Assembly (NCBI RefSeq): GCF_016863475.1
Contig: NZ_BOOY01000008.1
Location: forward strand, 62,001 to 126,000
Origin: Spirilliplanes yamanashiensis
GTDB taxonomy: Bacteria > Actinomycetota > Actinomycetes > Mycobacteriales > Micromonosporaceae
Length of the DNA stretch: 64,000 nucleotides
Direction: 5' to 3'
A model generated the notes under the pieces. It made no database searches. It worked only from the letters and a program-made list of their open reading frames with translations, and had not been told where the DNA came from. The position numbers and the translations under genes are program-made. The stretch's first letter is position 1; every line of letters starts with the position of its first letter. Positions 41,468-52,979 of this stretch are shown here, piece after piece.

Positions 41468-42415
41468 GTGGACGACGAGTTCTCGATCGCGGAGCTGACG
41501 GACGGCGACCTGCCGGCGGTGGTCACGCTGTGCCGCAGCGCCCTGGACCTCGCCGACGACGCCGCGGAGGCCGCCGAGATCGTGGGCCGCCTGCGCGAGC
41601 GCACCGGCACCGAGGGGTGGGCGCCCGGCCCGCGCCGGCTCACCGGGTTCGTCGCCGTCCAGCGCGGCCGGGTGGTCGGGGTGGTGCTCGGCTCGATCTC
41701 GCACCGCTCCGACGAGGTGGGCCACGTCGACCTGCTCGCGGTCGACCCGGACCACCGGCGCCGGGGCATCGGCCGGGCCCTGGTGGGCCGCGTCGAGGGC
41801 GCCCTGTCGGGGCTGGGCGCGGGCGAGATCCTGTTCGCCGGCAACGCCCCGTACTACGCCTGGCCGGGCATCGACGTGCGGTACACCCCGGCGGTGTGCG
41901 CGGCGACGGCGATGGGCTACGAGAACGACCAGACGGCCTGGAACATGACGGCCGACCTGACGTACGACGCCTCGCCCGCCCTGCGCCCCACGGCCGAGGC
42001 CGAGATGCGGCTGGCCGACGGCGGCATCTCGGTGCGCGCCGCCGTGGCGGCCGACGCCCCCGCGCTGGCCGCGTTCACGCTCGCCCACTTCGGCGAGGGC
42101 TGGACGGGCGAGGTCACCCACTCGCTGGGCCGCGACCGGGCCGGCTGCCACCTGGCCGCCGACGCGCAGGGCGCGATCCTGGGCTTCGCCGCGTACGGCT
42201 CGTCGCGGCCGAGCTGGTTCGGCCCGATGGGCACGTCCCCGGCGGCCCGCGGCTCGGGCATCGGCGGGGTGCTGCTGCGCCGCTGCCTGGCCGACCAGCG
42301 GGCGAACGGCGTCACCCGCGCCCAGATCGGCTGGGTGGGCCCGGTCCCGTTCTACTCGCAGGCCGCGGGCGCCCGCATCGAGCGCGTGTTCTTCCTCTAC
42401 CGCAAGCAGCTCTAG
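41468..42415 (+). CDS. Tandem GNAT-family acetyltransferase
   Basis: A 315-aa protein with two GNAT domains. The first (about 1-140) has the acetyl-CoA loop VDPDHRRRGIGRALV, the second (about 175-315) has TSPAARGSGIGGVLLRRCL. The architecture resembles MshD-like and other double acetyltransferases, but acceptor unknown. GTG 41468 is preferred because TAGCGT ends 7 nt before it; GTG 41462 lies too near that box. A terminator-like hairpin follows the gene. Confidence 0.82.
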   Translation: MDDEFSIAELTDGDLPAVVTLCRSALDLADDAAEAAEIVGRLRERTGTEGWAPGPRRLTGFVAVQRGRVVGVVLGSISHRSDEVGHVDLLAVDPDHRRRGIGRALVGRVEGALSGLGAGEILFAGNAPYYAWPGIDVRYTPAVCAATAMGYENDQTAWNMTADLTYDASPALRPTAEAEMRLADGGISVRAAVAADAPALAAFTLAHFGEGWTGEVTHSLGRDRAGCHLAADAQGAILGFAAYGSSRPSWFGPMGTSPAARGSGIGGVLLRRCLADQRANGVTRAQIGWVGPVPFYSQAAGARIERVFFLYRKQL

Positions 42416-42469
42416 AACCGCTGCGGCGCTGCACCCGGCCTGCACCGGCCGGTTCCTACCGTCAAGTAG

Positions 42470-42493
42470 CCCGGACCATCAGGTCCGGGTTTT
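42470..42493 (+). terminator. Rho-independent terminator
   Basis: CCCGGACC-atca-GGTCCGGG-TTTT: a perfect 8-bp stem, 4-nt loop and T4, 55 bp after the GNAT stop and 32 bp before the LPXTG gene start. It should end the GNAT transcript; if the wall-protein promoter lies upstream of it, it could also attenuate that gene. Confidence 0.8.
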
Positions 42494-42524
42494 CGCATGG
42501 ACGCGGGACCCCGGGGGCAGCACG

Positions 42525-45500
42525 ATGCACCGACGCCGTAACAGCACGTCGCCGCGCAGGGCGCTCGCCCTGCTGGCGGCCATGGCCATGGCGGCCGTCC
42601 TGGCGCTGGTCGTGAACCCGGCCGCGGAGGCGGCGATCACCACGCCGTTCGCGCAGACGTTCAGCACCAACACCAACGGCGCGATCGTGCTGCGCGGCAA
42701 CTCGAACCTGAGCTGCCCGGCGGGGGCCGGGGGCTGCGCCGCGGCCCGCACGTACAACGCGTCGCCCGGCACGCCGGACAACAACAACGCCTACGAGATG
42801 ACGTGGGTGGACGCCGACGGCGACGCCGGCACCTTCAACTCCAGCAGCAGCGACCTCGCGCTGCCCGCCGGCAGCACGGTGCTGTTCGCGGGCCTGTACT
42901 GGAGCGCCGACACGAACTCGACGTACAACACCGGCGGCAACAGCTACCCGGCCGCGCCGATCGCCACGCCCTCGCTTGCCGACCGCGACAAGATCCGGTT
43001 CCGGGCGCCCGGCGGCGCCTACCAGACCGTCACCGCGACCCAGTTCGACGAGACGACGCAGAACGCCAACCACGACATCTACCAGGGCTACGCCGAGGTC
43101 ACGAACATGGTGGCGGCCGGCGGCAACGGCACCTACTGGGCGGCGGACATCCAGGCGGCGCGCAACGACGACCGGTACGCGGGCTGGGCGCTCGTGGTGG
43201 CGTACCGCAACCCGGCGGAGAAGGTCCGCAACCTGACCGTCTTCGACGGCTTCGGCTTCATCAACCAGGGCGCCAACACCCTGACCATCCCGGTGGTCGG
43301 CTTCCAGACCCCGCCGACCGGCGACGTGCGCAGCAAGATCGGCACCGTGGTGTACGAGGGCGACGCCGGCCTGACCGGCGACAGCCTCAAGGTCACCAGC
43401 AACGGCGTGACGACCACGCTGTCCGACGCCGTGAACCCGGCGGCCAACCCGTTCAACAGCACGGTCAGCGACAGCGGCGTGCTGGACACCGCCCGCACGC
43501 CCGCCCACGGCAACCTGCTGGGCGTCGACATCGACCAGATGTCCACCACCAACGTGATCAAGAACGGCACCAGCACCGCCGACCTGACGCTGACCACGTC
43601 GTCGGAGACGTTCTACCCGGGCGTCGTCACCATCGCCACCGAGCTGTACGCGCCCGACATCAAGGCGACGATGACCTCGAACGACCTCAACGGCGGGCAG
43701 CTCAAGCCGGGCGACGAGGTCGAGTACACGATCGCCGTGAAGAACGAGGGCAACGACAGCGCCGTGGACGTCGTCGTGTCCGACGCCGTGCCCACCGGCA
43801 CCGCGTACGTGCCCGGCACGCTGCGGGTCGACGGGGTGGCCCGCACCGACGCCGCGGGCGACGACCCGGCCGAGATGCAGGCCGGCACGGGCACGTTCCG
43901 GCTGGGAACCGGCGCGACCGGCGCCGCCGGCGGGTCGCTGGCCATCGGCGCGCAGACCGTCGTGACGTTCCGCGTGCGGGTCGGCGTGGACACCCCCGGC
44001 GGCACCGTCATCACCAACGTGGCCAACATCAGCGACACCGGGCAGAACTCCAGCCCGCCGATCTCGCTGACCGGCACCAGCAACGTGCACACCATGACCG
44101 TCGTCGCGGCCGCCACCGAGCTGGCCGTCACCGGCTCGGCCGTCCCGGCCGTGGTGCAGCGCGGCGGCCCCGACGACGCCGTGGGCTACGACGTCAGCGT
44201 GGTCAACAACGGCCCGGACGCGCAGCTCGACACCGTCCTCGCCCTGACCCTGCCCGCCGGGGTCACCCCGTCGGCCGGCACCTGGCCGTCGGGCGCCTGC
44301 ACGGTCGACGGCCAGGTCGTGACCTGCAACCTGGGCACCCTCGCGGTGGGCCAGACCGTCACCGCGCACGTCGACGCGCTCGCCGACGCCTCGGCCGCCG
44401 ACCCGGCCACTGCGGTCGCCGCCGTCAGCGGCAAGTACGCCGACGGCACCCCCGCCAACGACACCGCGGCCATCGCCCTCGGCGTGAACCGCAACCCGGT
44501 CGCCGACGCCGACAGCGGCGGCACCGGGCACACGGTCGGTGTCACCGTGGACGTGCTCACCGGCGACACCGACCCGGACGGCGACGCGCTGCACGTGGCG
44601 TCCGTCAACACCCCGGCGCACGGCGGCGCGGTGAGCAACGGCGACGGCACGATCACCTACACCCCCGCCTACGGGTTCGAGGGTGTCGAGACCATCACGT
44701 ACCACGTCGCGGACGGCCGGGGCGGCAGCGCGCCCGGCACGCTGTCCGTGACGGTCGCCAACGCGCCCCCGGTCGCCGTGGACGACGCGGACACCACCGC
44801 GGCGCAGACCCCGGTGACCGTGGACGTGGCCGGCAACGACACCGACCCGAACCCGGGCGACACGCTCACCGTCACCGGCGTCACCCAGCCCGCCGGCGGC
44901 GGCGCGGTCGGCACGGTCACGGACAACGGCGACGGCACGGTCACGTTCACGCCGAGCGCCTCGTTCGGCGGCGCCGCCACCTTCACCTACACCGTCGGCG
45001 ACGGCACCGCCACGGACACCGGCACGGTCACGGTCACCGTCGCCAACCAGGGCCCGGCCGCTGCGGACGACACCGCCACCACCCCGTACCTGACCGACCG
45101 CACCGTCACCGTCGTCGCCAACGACACCGACCCCAACGGCGACACCCTGACCGTCACCGCGGTGGGCCAGCCCGCCGAGGGCTCCGCCACGTACGCCGGC
45201 GGCACCGTCACCTGGCACGCCGCGCCCGGCTTCTCCGGCGCGCTGACCATCCCGTACACCGTCGGCGACGGCAAGGGCGGCACCGCGAGCGCGACGCTGC
45301 ACCTGACCGTGGCCAACGCCGCCCCGGTGACCGTCGCCGACGGCCCGCTCAGCACCCCGCACCACCAGCAGGTGGACGTCGACGTGCTGGCCAACGACGC
45401 CGACCCCAACGGCGAGGCGCTGACCGTCACGTCGGCCGGCCCGGCCGCCCACGGGCAGGTCACCGTCGTCGGCGGGCTCGTCCGGTACATCCCGGACGCG

Positions 45501-48266
45501 GGCTACGCGGGCACCGACATGTTCAGCTACACCGCGAGCGACGGCCAGGGCGGCCACACCACCGGCACCGTCACCGTCGAGGTGCTCAACGCCCCGCCGG
45601 TCGCCGTCGCCGACGTGCGCACCATCGAGGCCGACAACCCGGTCGACGTCCCGGTGCTGCTCAACGACACCGACCCGAACCCGGCCGACGTGCACGGGAT
45701 CGCCGCCTTCGACGCCGTCACCGTCCAGGGCGGCGCCGTGACCCAGGTCGGCGGCGCGCTGCGGTACACCCCGCCGGCCGGCTTCCTCGGCACGGACTCG
45801 TTCACCTACACCGTCACCGACGGCACCGACACGGACACCGCCACGGTGTCCGTGACCGTGCAGAACAGCCCGCCGGTCGCCCACCCGGACGGCGCGAGCA
45901 CGCCCACGAACCAGGCCGTGGCGCTCGACGTGGCCGCCAACGACACCGACGCGGGCAACGACCCGCTGACGGTCGTCGCCACCACCGACCCGGCGCACGG
46001 CTCGATCGCCGTCAACGGCACCGTCGTCACGTACACGCCGGACACCGGGTTCAGCGGCTCCGACACGTTCACCTACACCGTCGGCGACGGGCGCGGCGGG
46101 TCCGCCACCGCGCTGGTCACCGTCACCGTGCAGAACGCCGCCCCGGTCGCCGTGGCCGACGCCCACCGCGTCGAGCCCGGCCAGGCCACCGTCGTCGACG
46201 TGCTGCACAACGACACCGACCTCAACACCACCCAGCAGCTGGGCGTGCTCAACGCCACCGACGGCGCCCACGGCACCGTCACGGTCGCCGCGGACGGCTC
46301 GACGGTCACCTACACGCCGCAACCGAACGCCCCGCACGTCGTGGACACGTTCACGTACACGGTCAGCGACGGCAACGGCGGCACCGACACCGCGACCGTC
46401 AGCGTGGACATCAACGCGGCCCCGGTCGCGCACGCCGACGGCCCGGCCGGCACCGGCACGGGCGCCCCCGTCACCGTCGACGTGCTCGGCAACGACACCG
46501 ACACCGAAGGCGACGCGCTCACCGTCACGGCGGGCCCGGCCGCGCCGCAGCACGGCCAGGTCGTCGTCGAGGCCGACGGCGGCATCACCTACACCCCGGC
46601 GCCCGGCTGGGCCGGCGACGACACCTTCGAGTACACGGTCACCGACCCGTCGGGCGGCACCGGCACCGCCACCGTGACGGTGCGGGTCGCCAACGCGGCG
46701 CCCGTCGCGGCCGACGACGACGGCGGCAGCACCACGCCGTCCGCCGCCACCGACGTGTACGTGCTCGCCAACGACACCGACGCCAACGTGGTGCCGGGCG
46801 GCCAGACGCTCGCCGTGTCCGCGGTGACCCAGCCCGGCCACGGCACCGTCGTCAACCACGGCACCCACGTCACGTACACGCCCGGCGCCTTCAAGGGCAC
46901 CGACACGTTCACGTACACCGTCAGCGACGGCGCGGGCGGCACCGACACCGCCACGGTGAGCGTGCTGGTCGCCAACGAGGCCCCGCAGGCTGCCGCCGAC
47001 ACGGTCACCGGCGTGGCCGCGGGCGGCCCGGCGCAGCTGGACGTGCTCGGCAACGACACCGACCCGAACGGCGCCGCCGACGCGCTGACGATCACCGGCG
47101 TCACCACCCCGCGCGACGCCGACGGCGTCGACCGGGGCACCGCCCAGGTCGTCGGCGGCGCGATCGTCTACACGCCGCCGGCGGGCTTCCGCGGCCCGGT
47201 CACGTTCGTCTACACCGTCGAGGACTCCGACCAGCTCGCCGACACCGCCCTGGTGACGGTCGAGGTGGCCAACACCGCCCCGGCCGCGGTGCCCGACGCC
47301 CGCACCACGCCGTACGCCCACGCCGTCACCGTGCCGGTCGTCACCAACGACACCGACGCCAACGGCGACGGCCTGACCGTCACGGCCACCACCGCCCCGA
47401 AGGACGGCGCCGGGGTGGTGCGCGGCACCGTGTCGGTCGGCGCGGGCGGCACCACGGTCACCTACACCCCGCCGGCCACGTTCTCCGGCACGGTGACGTT
47501 CACCTACACCGTCACCGACGGCCACGGCGGCACCGCCACGGCCACCGTCACGGTCGACGTCGCCCCGGCGCCCGCCGTGCCGGACAAGGCCGTCACGTCC
47601 GGCCCCGGCGACCCGGTCAAGGTGACCGTGCCGCTGACCGACGAGCACGGCCGCGCGGTCGAGCTGATCCGCACCGGCAAGCCGAAGCACGGCACCGCGC
47701 GGATCAACGCCGACGGCACCGTCACGTACACCCCGGCCAAGGGCTTCGCCGGCACGGACTCGTTCACGTACACGGTGCAGGACGCCGACGGCAACCTGGC
47801 GTCGGGCGTCATCCGGGTCAAGGTGGCCGCCGCCCCGAAGGCGCCGGACGACGCGGTGCGCACCCCGAAGAACAGGCCGACGACGATCGACGTGCTCGGC
47901 GGCGCGACCGACGCCGACGGCGACGTGCTGACGCTGAAGGCGGTCGGCAAGCCGAAGCACGGCACCGCGTCGATCAACGGCGACGGCACGGTGACGTACA
48001 CGCCCGACGAGGGCTACAGCGGCGCCGACTCGTTCACGTACACCGTGACCGACGCGGACGGCAACACCTCGACCGGCACGTACACGATCTCGGTGGGCAC
48101 GGCGGGCGGTTCGCTGCCGCGCACCGGCACCGACGTGGCGACGATCACCGGGTTCGGCGCCGCGATCCTGGTGCTCGGCGGGGCGCTGCTGCTGCTCGGC
48201 CGCACCCGGCCCCGCCCGGTCGCCGTGGCGGCCGACGGCCGCCCGGTGCGCCGGCACCGCCGCTAG
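42525..48266 (+). CDS. Giant LPXTG-anchored surface protein with DUF11 and 13 tandem Ig-like domains
   Basis: A 1913-aa exported wall protein. A signal peptide (ALALLAAMAMAAVLALVVNP) is followed by an N-terminal domain (about 35-380), two DUF11-type domains (about 385-530 and 530-650), then 13 Ig/cadherin-like repeats of about 85-100 residues (about 655-1855), each opening APVAxxD, with VDVLxNDTDxxGD, and closing DTFTYTVSDGxGGTxTATVxV. The C-terminus has sortase signal LPRTG (1864-1868), a hydrophobic helix and an Arg-rich end. The rod should project an N-terminal domain from peptidoglycan. Repeat Asp residues suggest calcium binding. No sortase gene lies in the window. Confidence 0.9.
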   Translation: MHRRRNSTSPRRALALLAAMAMAAVLALVVNPAAEAAITTPFAQTFSTNTNGAIVLRGNSNLSCPAGAGGCAAARTYNASPGTPDNNNAYEMTWVDADGDAGTFNSSSSDLALPAGSTVLFAGLYWSADTNSTYNTGGNSYPAAPIATPSLADRDKIRFRAPGGAYQTVTATQFDETTQNANHDIYQGYAEVTNMVAAGGNGTYWAADIQAARNDDRYAGWALVVAYRNPAEKVRNLTVFDGFGFINQGANTLTIPVVGFQTPPTGDVRSKIGTVVYEGDAGLTGDSLKVTSNGVTTTLSDAVNPAANPFNSTVSDSGVLDTARTPAHGNLLGVDIDQMSTTNVIKNGTSTADLTLTTSSETFYPGVVTIATELYAPDIKATMTSNDLNGGQLKPGDEVEYTIAVKNEGNDSAVDVVVSDAVPTGTAYVPGTLRVDGVARTDAAGDDPAEMQAGTGTFRLGTGATGAAGGSLAIGAQTVVTFRVRVGVDTPGGTVITNVANISDTGQNSSPPISLTGTSNVHTMTVVAAATELAVTGSAVPAVVQRGGPDDAVGYDVSVVNNGPDAQLDTVLALTLPAGVTPSAGTWPSGACTVDGQVVTCNLGTLAVGQTVTAHVDALADASAADPATAVAAVSGKYADGTPANDTAAIALGVNRNPVADADSGGTGHTVGVTVDVLTGDTDPDGDALHVASVNTPAHGGAVSNGDGTITYTPAYGFEGVETITYHVADGRGGSAPGTLSVTVANAPPVAVDDADTTAAQTPVTVDVAGNDTDPNPGDTLTVTGVTQPAGGGAVGTVTDNGDGTVTFTPSASFGGAATFTYTVGDGTATDTGTVTVTVANQGPAAADDTATTPYLTDRTVTVVANDTDPNGDTLTVTAVGQPAEGSATYAGGTVTWHAAPGFSGALTIPYTVGDGKGGTASATLHLTVANAAPVTVADGPLSTPHHQQVDVDVLANDADPNGEALTVTSAGPAAHGQVTVVGGLVRYIPDAGYAGTDMFSYTASDGQGGHTTGTVTVEVLNAPPVAVADVRTIEADNPVDVPVLLNDTDPNPADVHGIAAFDAVTVQGGAVTQVGGALRYTPPAGFLGTDSFTYTVTDGTDTDTATVSVTVQNSPPVAHPDGASTPTNQAVALDVAANDTDAGNDPLTVVATTDPAHGSIAVNGTVVTYTPDTGFSGSDTFTYTVGDGRGGSATALVTVTVQNAAPVAVADAHRVEPGQATVVDVLHNDTDLNTTQQLGVLNATDGAHGTVTVAADGSTVTYTPQPNAPHVVDTFTYTVSDGNGGTDTATVSVDINAAPVAHADGPAGTGTGAPVTVDVLGNDTDTEGDALTVTAGPAAPQHGQVVVEADGGITYTPAPGWAGDDTFEYTVTDPSGGTGTATVTVRVANAAPVAADDDGGSTTPSAATDVYVLANDTDANVVPGGQTLAVSAVTQPGHGTVVNHGTHVTYTPGAFKGTDTFTYTVSDGAGGTDTATVSVLVANEAPQAAADTVTGVAAGGPAQLDVLGNDTDPNGAADALTITGVTTPRDADGVDRGTAQVVGGAIVYTPPAGFRGPVTFVYTVEDSDQLADTALVTVEVANTAPAAVPDARTTPYAHAVTVPVVTNDTDANGDGLTVTATTAPKDGAGVVRGTVSVGAGGTTVTYTPPATFSGTVTFTYTVTDGHGGTATATVTVDVAPAPAVPDKAVTSGPGDPVKVTVPLTDEHGRAVELIRTGKPKHGTARINADGTVTYTPAKGFAGTDSFTYTVQDADGNLASGVIRVKVAAAPKAPDDAVRTPKNRPTTIDVLGGATDADGDVLTLKAVGKPKHGTASINGDGTVTYTPDEGYSGADSFTYTVTDADGNTSTGTYTISVGTAGGSLPRTGTDVATITGFGAAILVLGGALLLLGRTRPRPVAVAADGRPVRRHRR

Positions 48267-48278
48267 GCACGCACGCGG

Positions 48279-48310
48279 AAGGGCGGGCCGCCGACCGGCG
48301 ACCCGCCCTT
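48279..48310. terminator. Hairpin between convergent wall-protein and groEL genes
   Basis: AAGGGCGGG (48279-48287) pairs perfectly with CCCGCCCTT (48302-48310) around a 14-nt loop that can itself fold. It lies 13 bp after the wall-protein stop and 27 bp after the groEL stop on the other strand, so it probably ends both. T-run is weak. Confidence 0.72.
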
Positions 48311-48336
48311 CTGGTTCGTGCGCAGGTGAGCTGGAC

Positions 48337-50028
<1,692 letters not shown>

Positions 50029-50152
50029 TCACGAGGACGTCACCACCTGGCGATGTGACGTCCTCAGGCCGGGCCGGACAGCCCGCGACGACCGGCCCCG
50101 TGCCGGAGCGCCGATGGCGGCGCCACGACCGGAACCCCACCGTCCCGACCTC

Positions 50153-50177
50153 TGGCACTCACGAGCCGCGAGTGCCA
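50153..50177. promoter_or_regulatory. CIRCE element 1 (HrcA operator) upstream of groEL
   Basis: TGGCACTC-N9-GAGTGCCA is a perfect 8-bp inverted repeat with the standard 9-nt spacer of CIRCE. It lies just downstream of the predicted -10 box and so covers the expected start site. Confidence 0.9.
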
Positions 50178-50183
50178 ACACCT

Positions 50184-50212
50184 TGTTTAGCACTCCGGTA
50201 GGTCGAGTGCAA
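50184..50212 (-). promoter_or_regulatory. groEL promoter
   Basis: On the minus strand, TTGCAC (50212-50207), a 17-nt spacer and TAAACA (50189-50184) form a sigma-70-type promoter. CIRCE 2 lies within it and CIRCE 1 just downstream. The mRNA would have a leader of about 215 nt before ATG 49959; nothing further was recognised in that leader (49960-50150). Confidence 0.65.
50190..50210. promoter_or_regulatory. CIRCE element 2 (HrcA operator) upstream of groEL
   Basis: GCACTC-N9-GAGTGC, within TAGCACTC...GAGTGCAA, is a second CIRCE with 6-bp perfect arms and a 9-nt spacer, 12 bp from the first and lying between the -35 and -10 boxes. Confidence 0.85.
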
Positions 50213-50277
50213 GCAGATCGCCTCCCGCCGGGGTCGTCCCCGGGGCGCGGATCCGCCGTCGATGGTAGGAAGGCTGC

Positions 50278-50820
50278 ATGACCAGCCTCGCGGCCGCGCG
50301 ACCGGCCCGTGCCGCCGGGCCGCACCCCGTGCGCCGGGTGCGCCGCGCCGACGCCGCCCGGATGCGCGCCCTGCGCCTGGAGATGCTGGCCGACAGCCCG
50401 CTGGCGTTCCTGGAGACCGTCGCGCAGGCCGCCGCCCGGCCGCACGCCGAGTTCCAGGCGCGCATCGCCCGCGCGGCCGTCGGCGACGACTTCGCCCAGT
50501 TCGTGGCCGGTCCCGCGCAGGGCCGGCTGGTGGGGCACGCGGGCGGCACCACCTGGCCGGAGGAGCCGCTGACCACGGTCGTGTTCGCCGTCTACGTCAC
50601 GCCCGCCTGCCGCGGCACCGGCGTGCTGGCCGACCTGGTCGAGGGGGTGGCCGCCTGGTCGCGGTCGGTGGGCCGGCCGGAGCTGCTGCTGGAGGTGGTG
50701 ACCGGCAACGACCGGGCGGTGCGGGCGTACGAGCGGCTCGGGTTCACCGACACGGGGGTGCGGGTGCCGCACCCGACCGTGCCGGCGATGACCGAGCTGC
50801 ACATGCGCCGCAGGGCCTAG
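50278..50820 (+). CDS. GNAT-family N-acetyltransferase
   Basis: A 180-aa single-domain acetyltransferase. The acetyl-CoA loop is [20 protein letters not shown], preceded by strand TTVVFAVYV, with the C-terminal [17 protein letters not shown] typical of RimI/PhnO-like GNATs. Acceptor unknown. TAGGAA ends 6 nt before ATG 50278. The 3' end overlaps paaN by 4 nt, convergently. Confidence 0.85.
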   Translation: MTSLAAARPARAAGPHPVRRVRRADAARMRALRLEMLADSPLAFLETVAQAAARPHAEFQARIARAAVGDDFAQFVAGPAQGRLVGHAGGTTWPEEPLTTVVFAVYVTPACRGTGVLADLVEGVAAWSRSVGRPELLLEVVTGNDRAVRAYERLGFTDTGVRVPHPTVPAMTELHMRRRA

Positions 50821-52475
50821 GCGGGCCGCCTCGACTGCACGATCTTGAACCGCGACGCCACGTACGCGCCGTCGGTCAGCGCGGCGGTGGCCGACGGGTT
50901 GACGGTGCCGTGGAAGTCGCTGAACGCGGCCGACTGGTTGACGAACACCCCGCCGGTCAGGTTCGCCGACAGGTGCACGCCGACGTCCACGGCCGCCGCC
51001 TCCGCCGCGTCGAGCACGGCGGGGTCGGTGGAGTAGACGGCGGCCGTCAGCGCGCCCTTCTCCCCCACGACGGACCGGAACACCCGCAGCGAGGCGTCGG
51101 TGGACGCGGTCTCCACGACGAAGGCGACCGGGCCGAACCACTCCCGGGAGTACGTGTCCGCGTCGCCCTCGCCCAGCCGGACGATGAGCGGGGTGCGCAC
51201 GACGGCGTGGGCGAACGCCGGGTGGTCGACGGCGCGCGACGGCAGCACCACCTCGCCGAGCCCGGCGGCGTCGGCGAGCCGGTCGAGCACGCCGTCGTTG
51301 ACGATGGCACCGGTCAGCTCGACGCCGCGCTTGGCGTCCTCGGTCAGGGCGCGCACCGCGTCGGCGATGCCGGCCGCCACCTCGGCGGCGCTCTTGCGAC
51401 CCTGGTCGGTCTCGATGCCGCCGGCCGGGACGAGGATGTTCTGCGGGGTGGTGCACATCTGGCCGCTGTACAGGGTGAGCGAGAAGCCCAGGTTGCGGCA
51501 CATGCCGGCGAAGTCGTCGGTGGAGTCCACGACGACGGTGTTGACGCCCGCCTTCTCCGTGAACACGACGGCCTGCCGGGCGCTGGCCTCCAGCCAGTCG
51601 CCGTACTCGGTGGAGCCGGTGAAGTCGACGATCCGCACCTCGGGGCGCAGCGCCAGGTCGGAGGCGAGGCCCTCGCCGGGCGCCTCGGGCGCGAGCTGCA
51701 CCACGTCGGGGCTGAAGCCGGCCTCGGCGAGCACCTCGCGCGCGTACCGGACGGTGACGGCCAGCGGCAGCACGGCCCGCGGGTGCGGCTTCACGACGAC
51801 CGGGTTGCCGGTGACCAGGCTGGCGAACAGGCCCGGGTACGAGTTCCAGGTCGGGAACGTGTTGCAGCCGATCACCAGGGCGACGCCGCGCGGCACCACG
51901 TGGAACCGCTTGCTCATCCGCAGGGGCTGCTTGCCGGGCTTCTCCCACTCGACGGCTTCCGGGTGCCGGGTCATCTCGTCGTAGGCGTACGCGACGGCCT
52001 CCAGCGCCCGGTCGAGGGCGTGCGCGCCGCCGGCCTGGAACGCCATCACGAACGCCTGGCCGGTGGTGAACTGCACCGCGTTGGCCAGCTCGAAGATGTG
52101 GGTGTGCAGCCGGTGCAGGATCTCCAGCACCACCCCGGCGCGGGCCTGCGGGCCGGCGTCGCGCCAGGCGGGCAGGGCGGCCGCCGCGGTCGCGACGAGG
52201 GTGTCGGCGTCGGCGTGCGGGTAGCTGACGCCCAGCTCGACGCCGAACGGGCTGCGCTCGGTGGCGACCGGCTCGCCGTCGCGGCCGAGCGGGAACGGCT
52301 TGCCGAGGTACGCCTCGAAGGCGGCCTGGCCGTCGGCGGCGGCGGTCTCGCCGTACACGCGGGGGCTGGGCGACTCGGGGTACGCGGACCAGTAGGCGCG
52401 CTCGCGGATGGCGTCGCGGGCACGGGCCAGGGTGTCGGCGTGCTGCGCGAAGAGGGGGTGCGGGGTCTCCGTCAT
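50817..52475 (-). CDS. paaN: Phenylacetate degradation protein PaaN (aldehyde dehydrogenase)
   Basis: A 552-aa aldehyde dehydrogenase-like enzyme of the PaaN type, associated with phenylacetate catabolism, where ring-opening gives a semialdehyde oxidised by such proteins. The catalytic Cys lies in [14 protein letters not shown], with [12 protein letters not shown] and [10 protein letters not shown] preceding and [19 protein letters not shown] near the end. This version lacks the hydratase domain of E. coli PaaZ. CATGAT ends 7 nt before ATG 52475; ATG 52484 or 52487 are alternatives. No other paa gene is in the window. Confidence 0.85.
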   Translation of the reverse strand: MTETPHPLFAQHADTLARARDAIRERAYWSAYPESPSPRVYGETAAADGQAAFEAYLGKPFPLGRDGEPVATERSPFGVELGVSYPHADADTLVATAAAALPAWRDAGPQARAGVVLEILHRLHTHIFELANAVQFTTGQAFVMAFQAGGAHALDRALEAVAYAYDEMTRHPEAVEWEKPGKQPLRMSKRFHVVPRGVALVIGCNTFPTWNSYPGLFASLVTGNPVVVKPHPRAVLPLAVTVRYAREVLAEAGFSPDVVQLAPEAPGEGLASDLALRPEVRIVDFTGSTEYGDWLEASARQAVVFTEKAGVNTVVVDSTDDFAGMCRNLGFSLTLYSGQMCTTPQNILVPAGGIETDQGRKSAAEVAAGIADAVRALTEDAKRGVELTGAIVNDGVLDRLADAAGLGEVVLPSRAVDHPAFAHAVVRTPLIVRLGEGDADTYSREWFGPVAFVVETASTDASLRVFRSVVGEKGALTAAVYSTDPAVLDAAEAAAVDVGVHLSANLTGGVFVNQSAAFSDFHGTVNPSATAALTDGAYVASRFKIVQSRRPA

Positions 52476-52520
52476 GACAGTCATCATGCCGTGCGCGGCG
52501 GCCTCTGGGATCCTGTCCGC

Positions 52521-52979
52521 ATGCGTTTCCGGGCGGCGGTCCGCAGCGTCGTGACCGCGATCAACGGCACCACCCTCATCGGCCTGGCCGTGGCGAAGGC
52601 GGGCGGCGCGACGCTGCGCCGCGCGGGCGACGGCCGGCTCATCGCCGAGGGATACCGGCTCCGGGTCCCGAAGCAGAGCTGCTTCACGATGGGCTCGGTG
52701 ATCCTGACCAGGCGCTCCGCCGACTGGCTCCTGCACGAGCAGCACGTCGACCTGCTCGACCACGAGACGAAGCACGTCTTCCAGTACGCGCTGCTCGGCC
52801 CGCTGTTCTGGCCCGCGTACTGGCTGGCGTGCGGCTGGTCGTACGCCCGAACCGGCACGTACGGCCTGCGCAACGTCTTCGAACGGCACGCGGGCCTGGA
52901 GTCCGGCGGCTACGTCAGGTCAGCTTCAGCTGCCACTGCACGAAGCCGTCCACCGGGCGGTAGCCCATCGCCACATTGA
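52521..52979 (+). CDS. Hypothetical protein with HETKH motif
   Basis: A 152-aa protein. A possible membrane segment ([20 protein letters not shown]) comes first, then a domain with [20 protein letters not shown] (HExxH-type zinc motif) and [16 protein letters not shown]. This resembles DUF4157-like or other small putative metallopeptidase pieces but lacks a clear third ligand, although ERHA could supply one. The last 20 residues overlap the convergent acetyltransferase gene (65 nt) and look unconserved. GATCCT lies 6 nt before the ATG. Confidence 0.65.
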   Translation: MRFRAAVRSVVTAINGTTLIGLAVAKAGGATLRRAGDGRLIAEGYRLRVPKQSCFTMGSVILTRRSADWLLHEQHVDLLDHETKHVFQYALLGPLFWPAYWLACGWSYARTGTYGLRNVFERHAGLESGGYVRSASAATARSRPPGGSPSPH

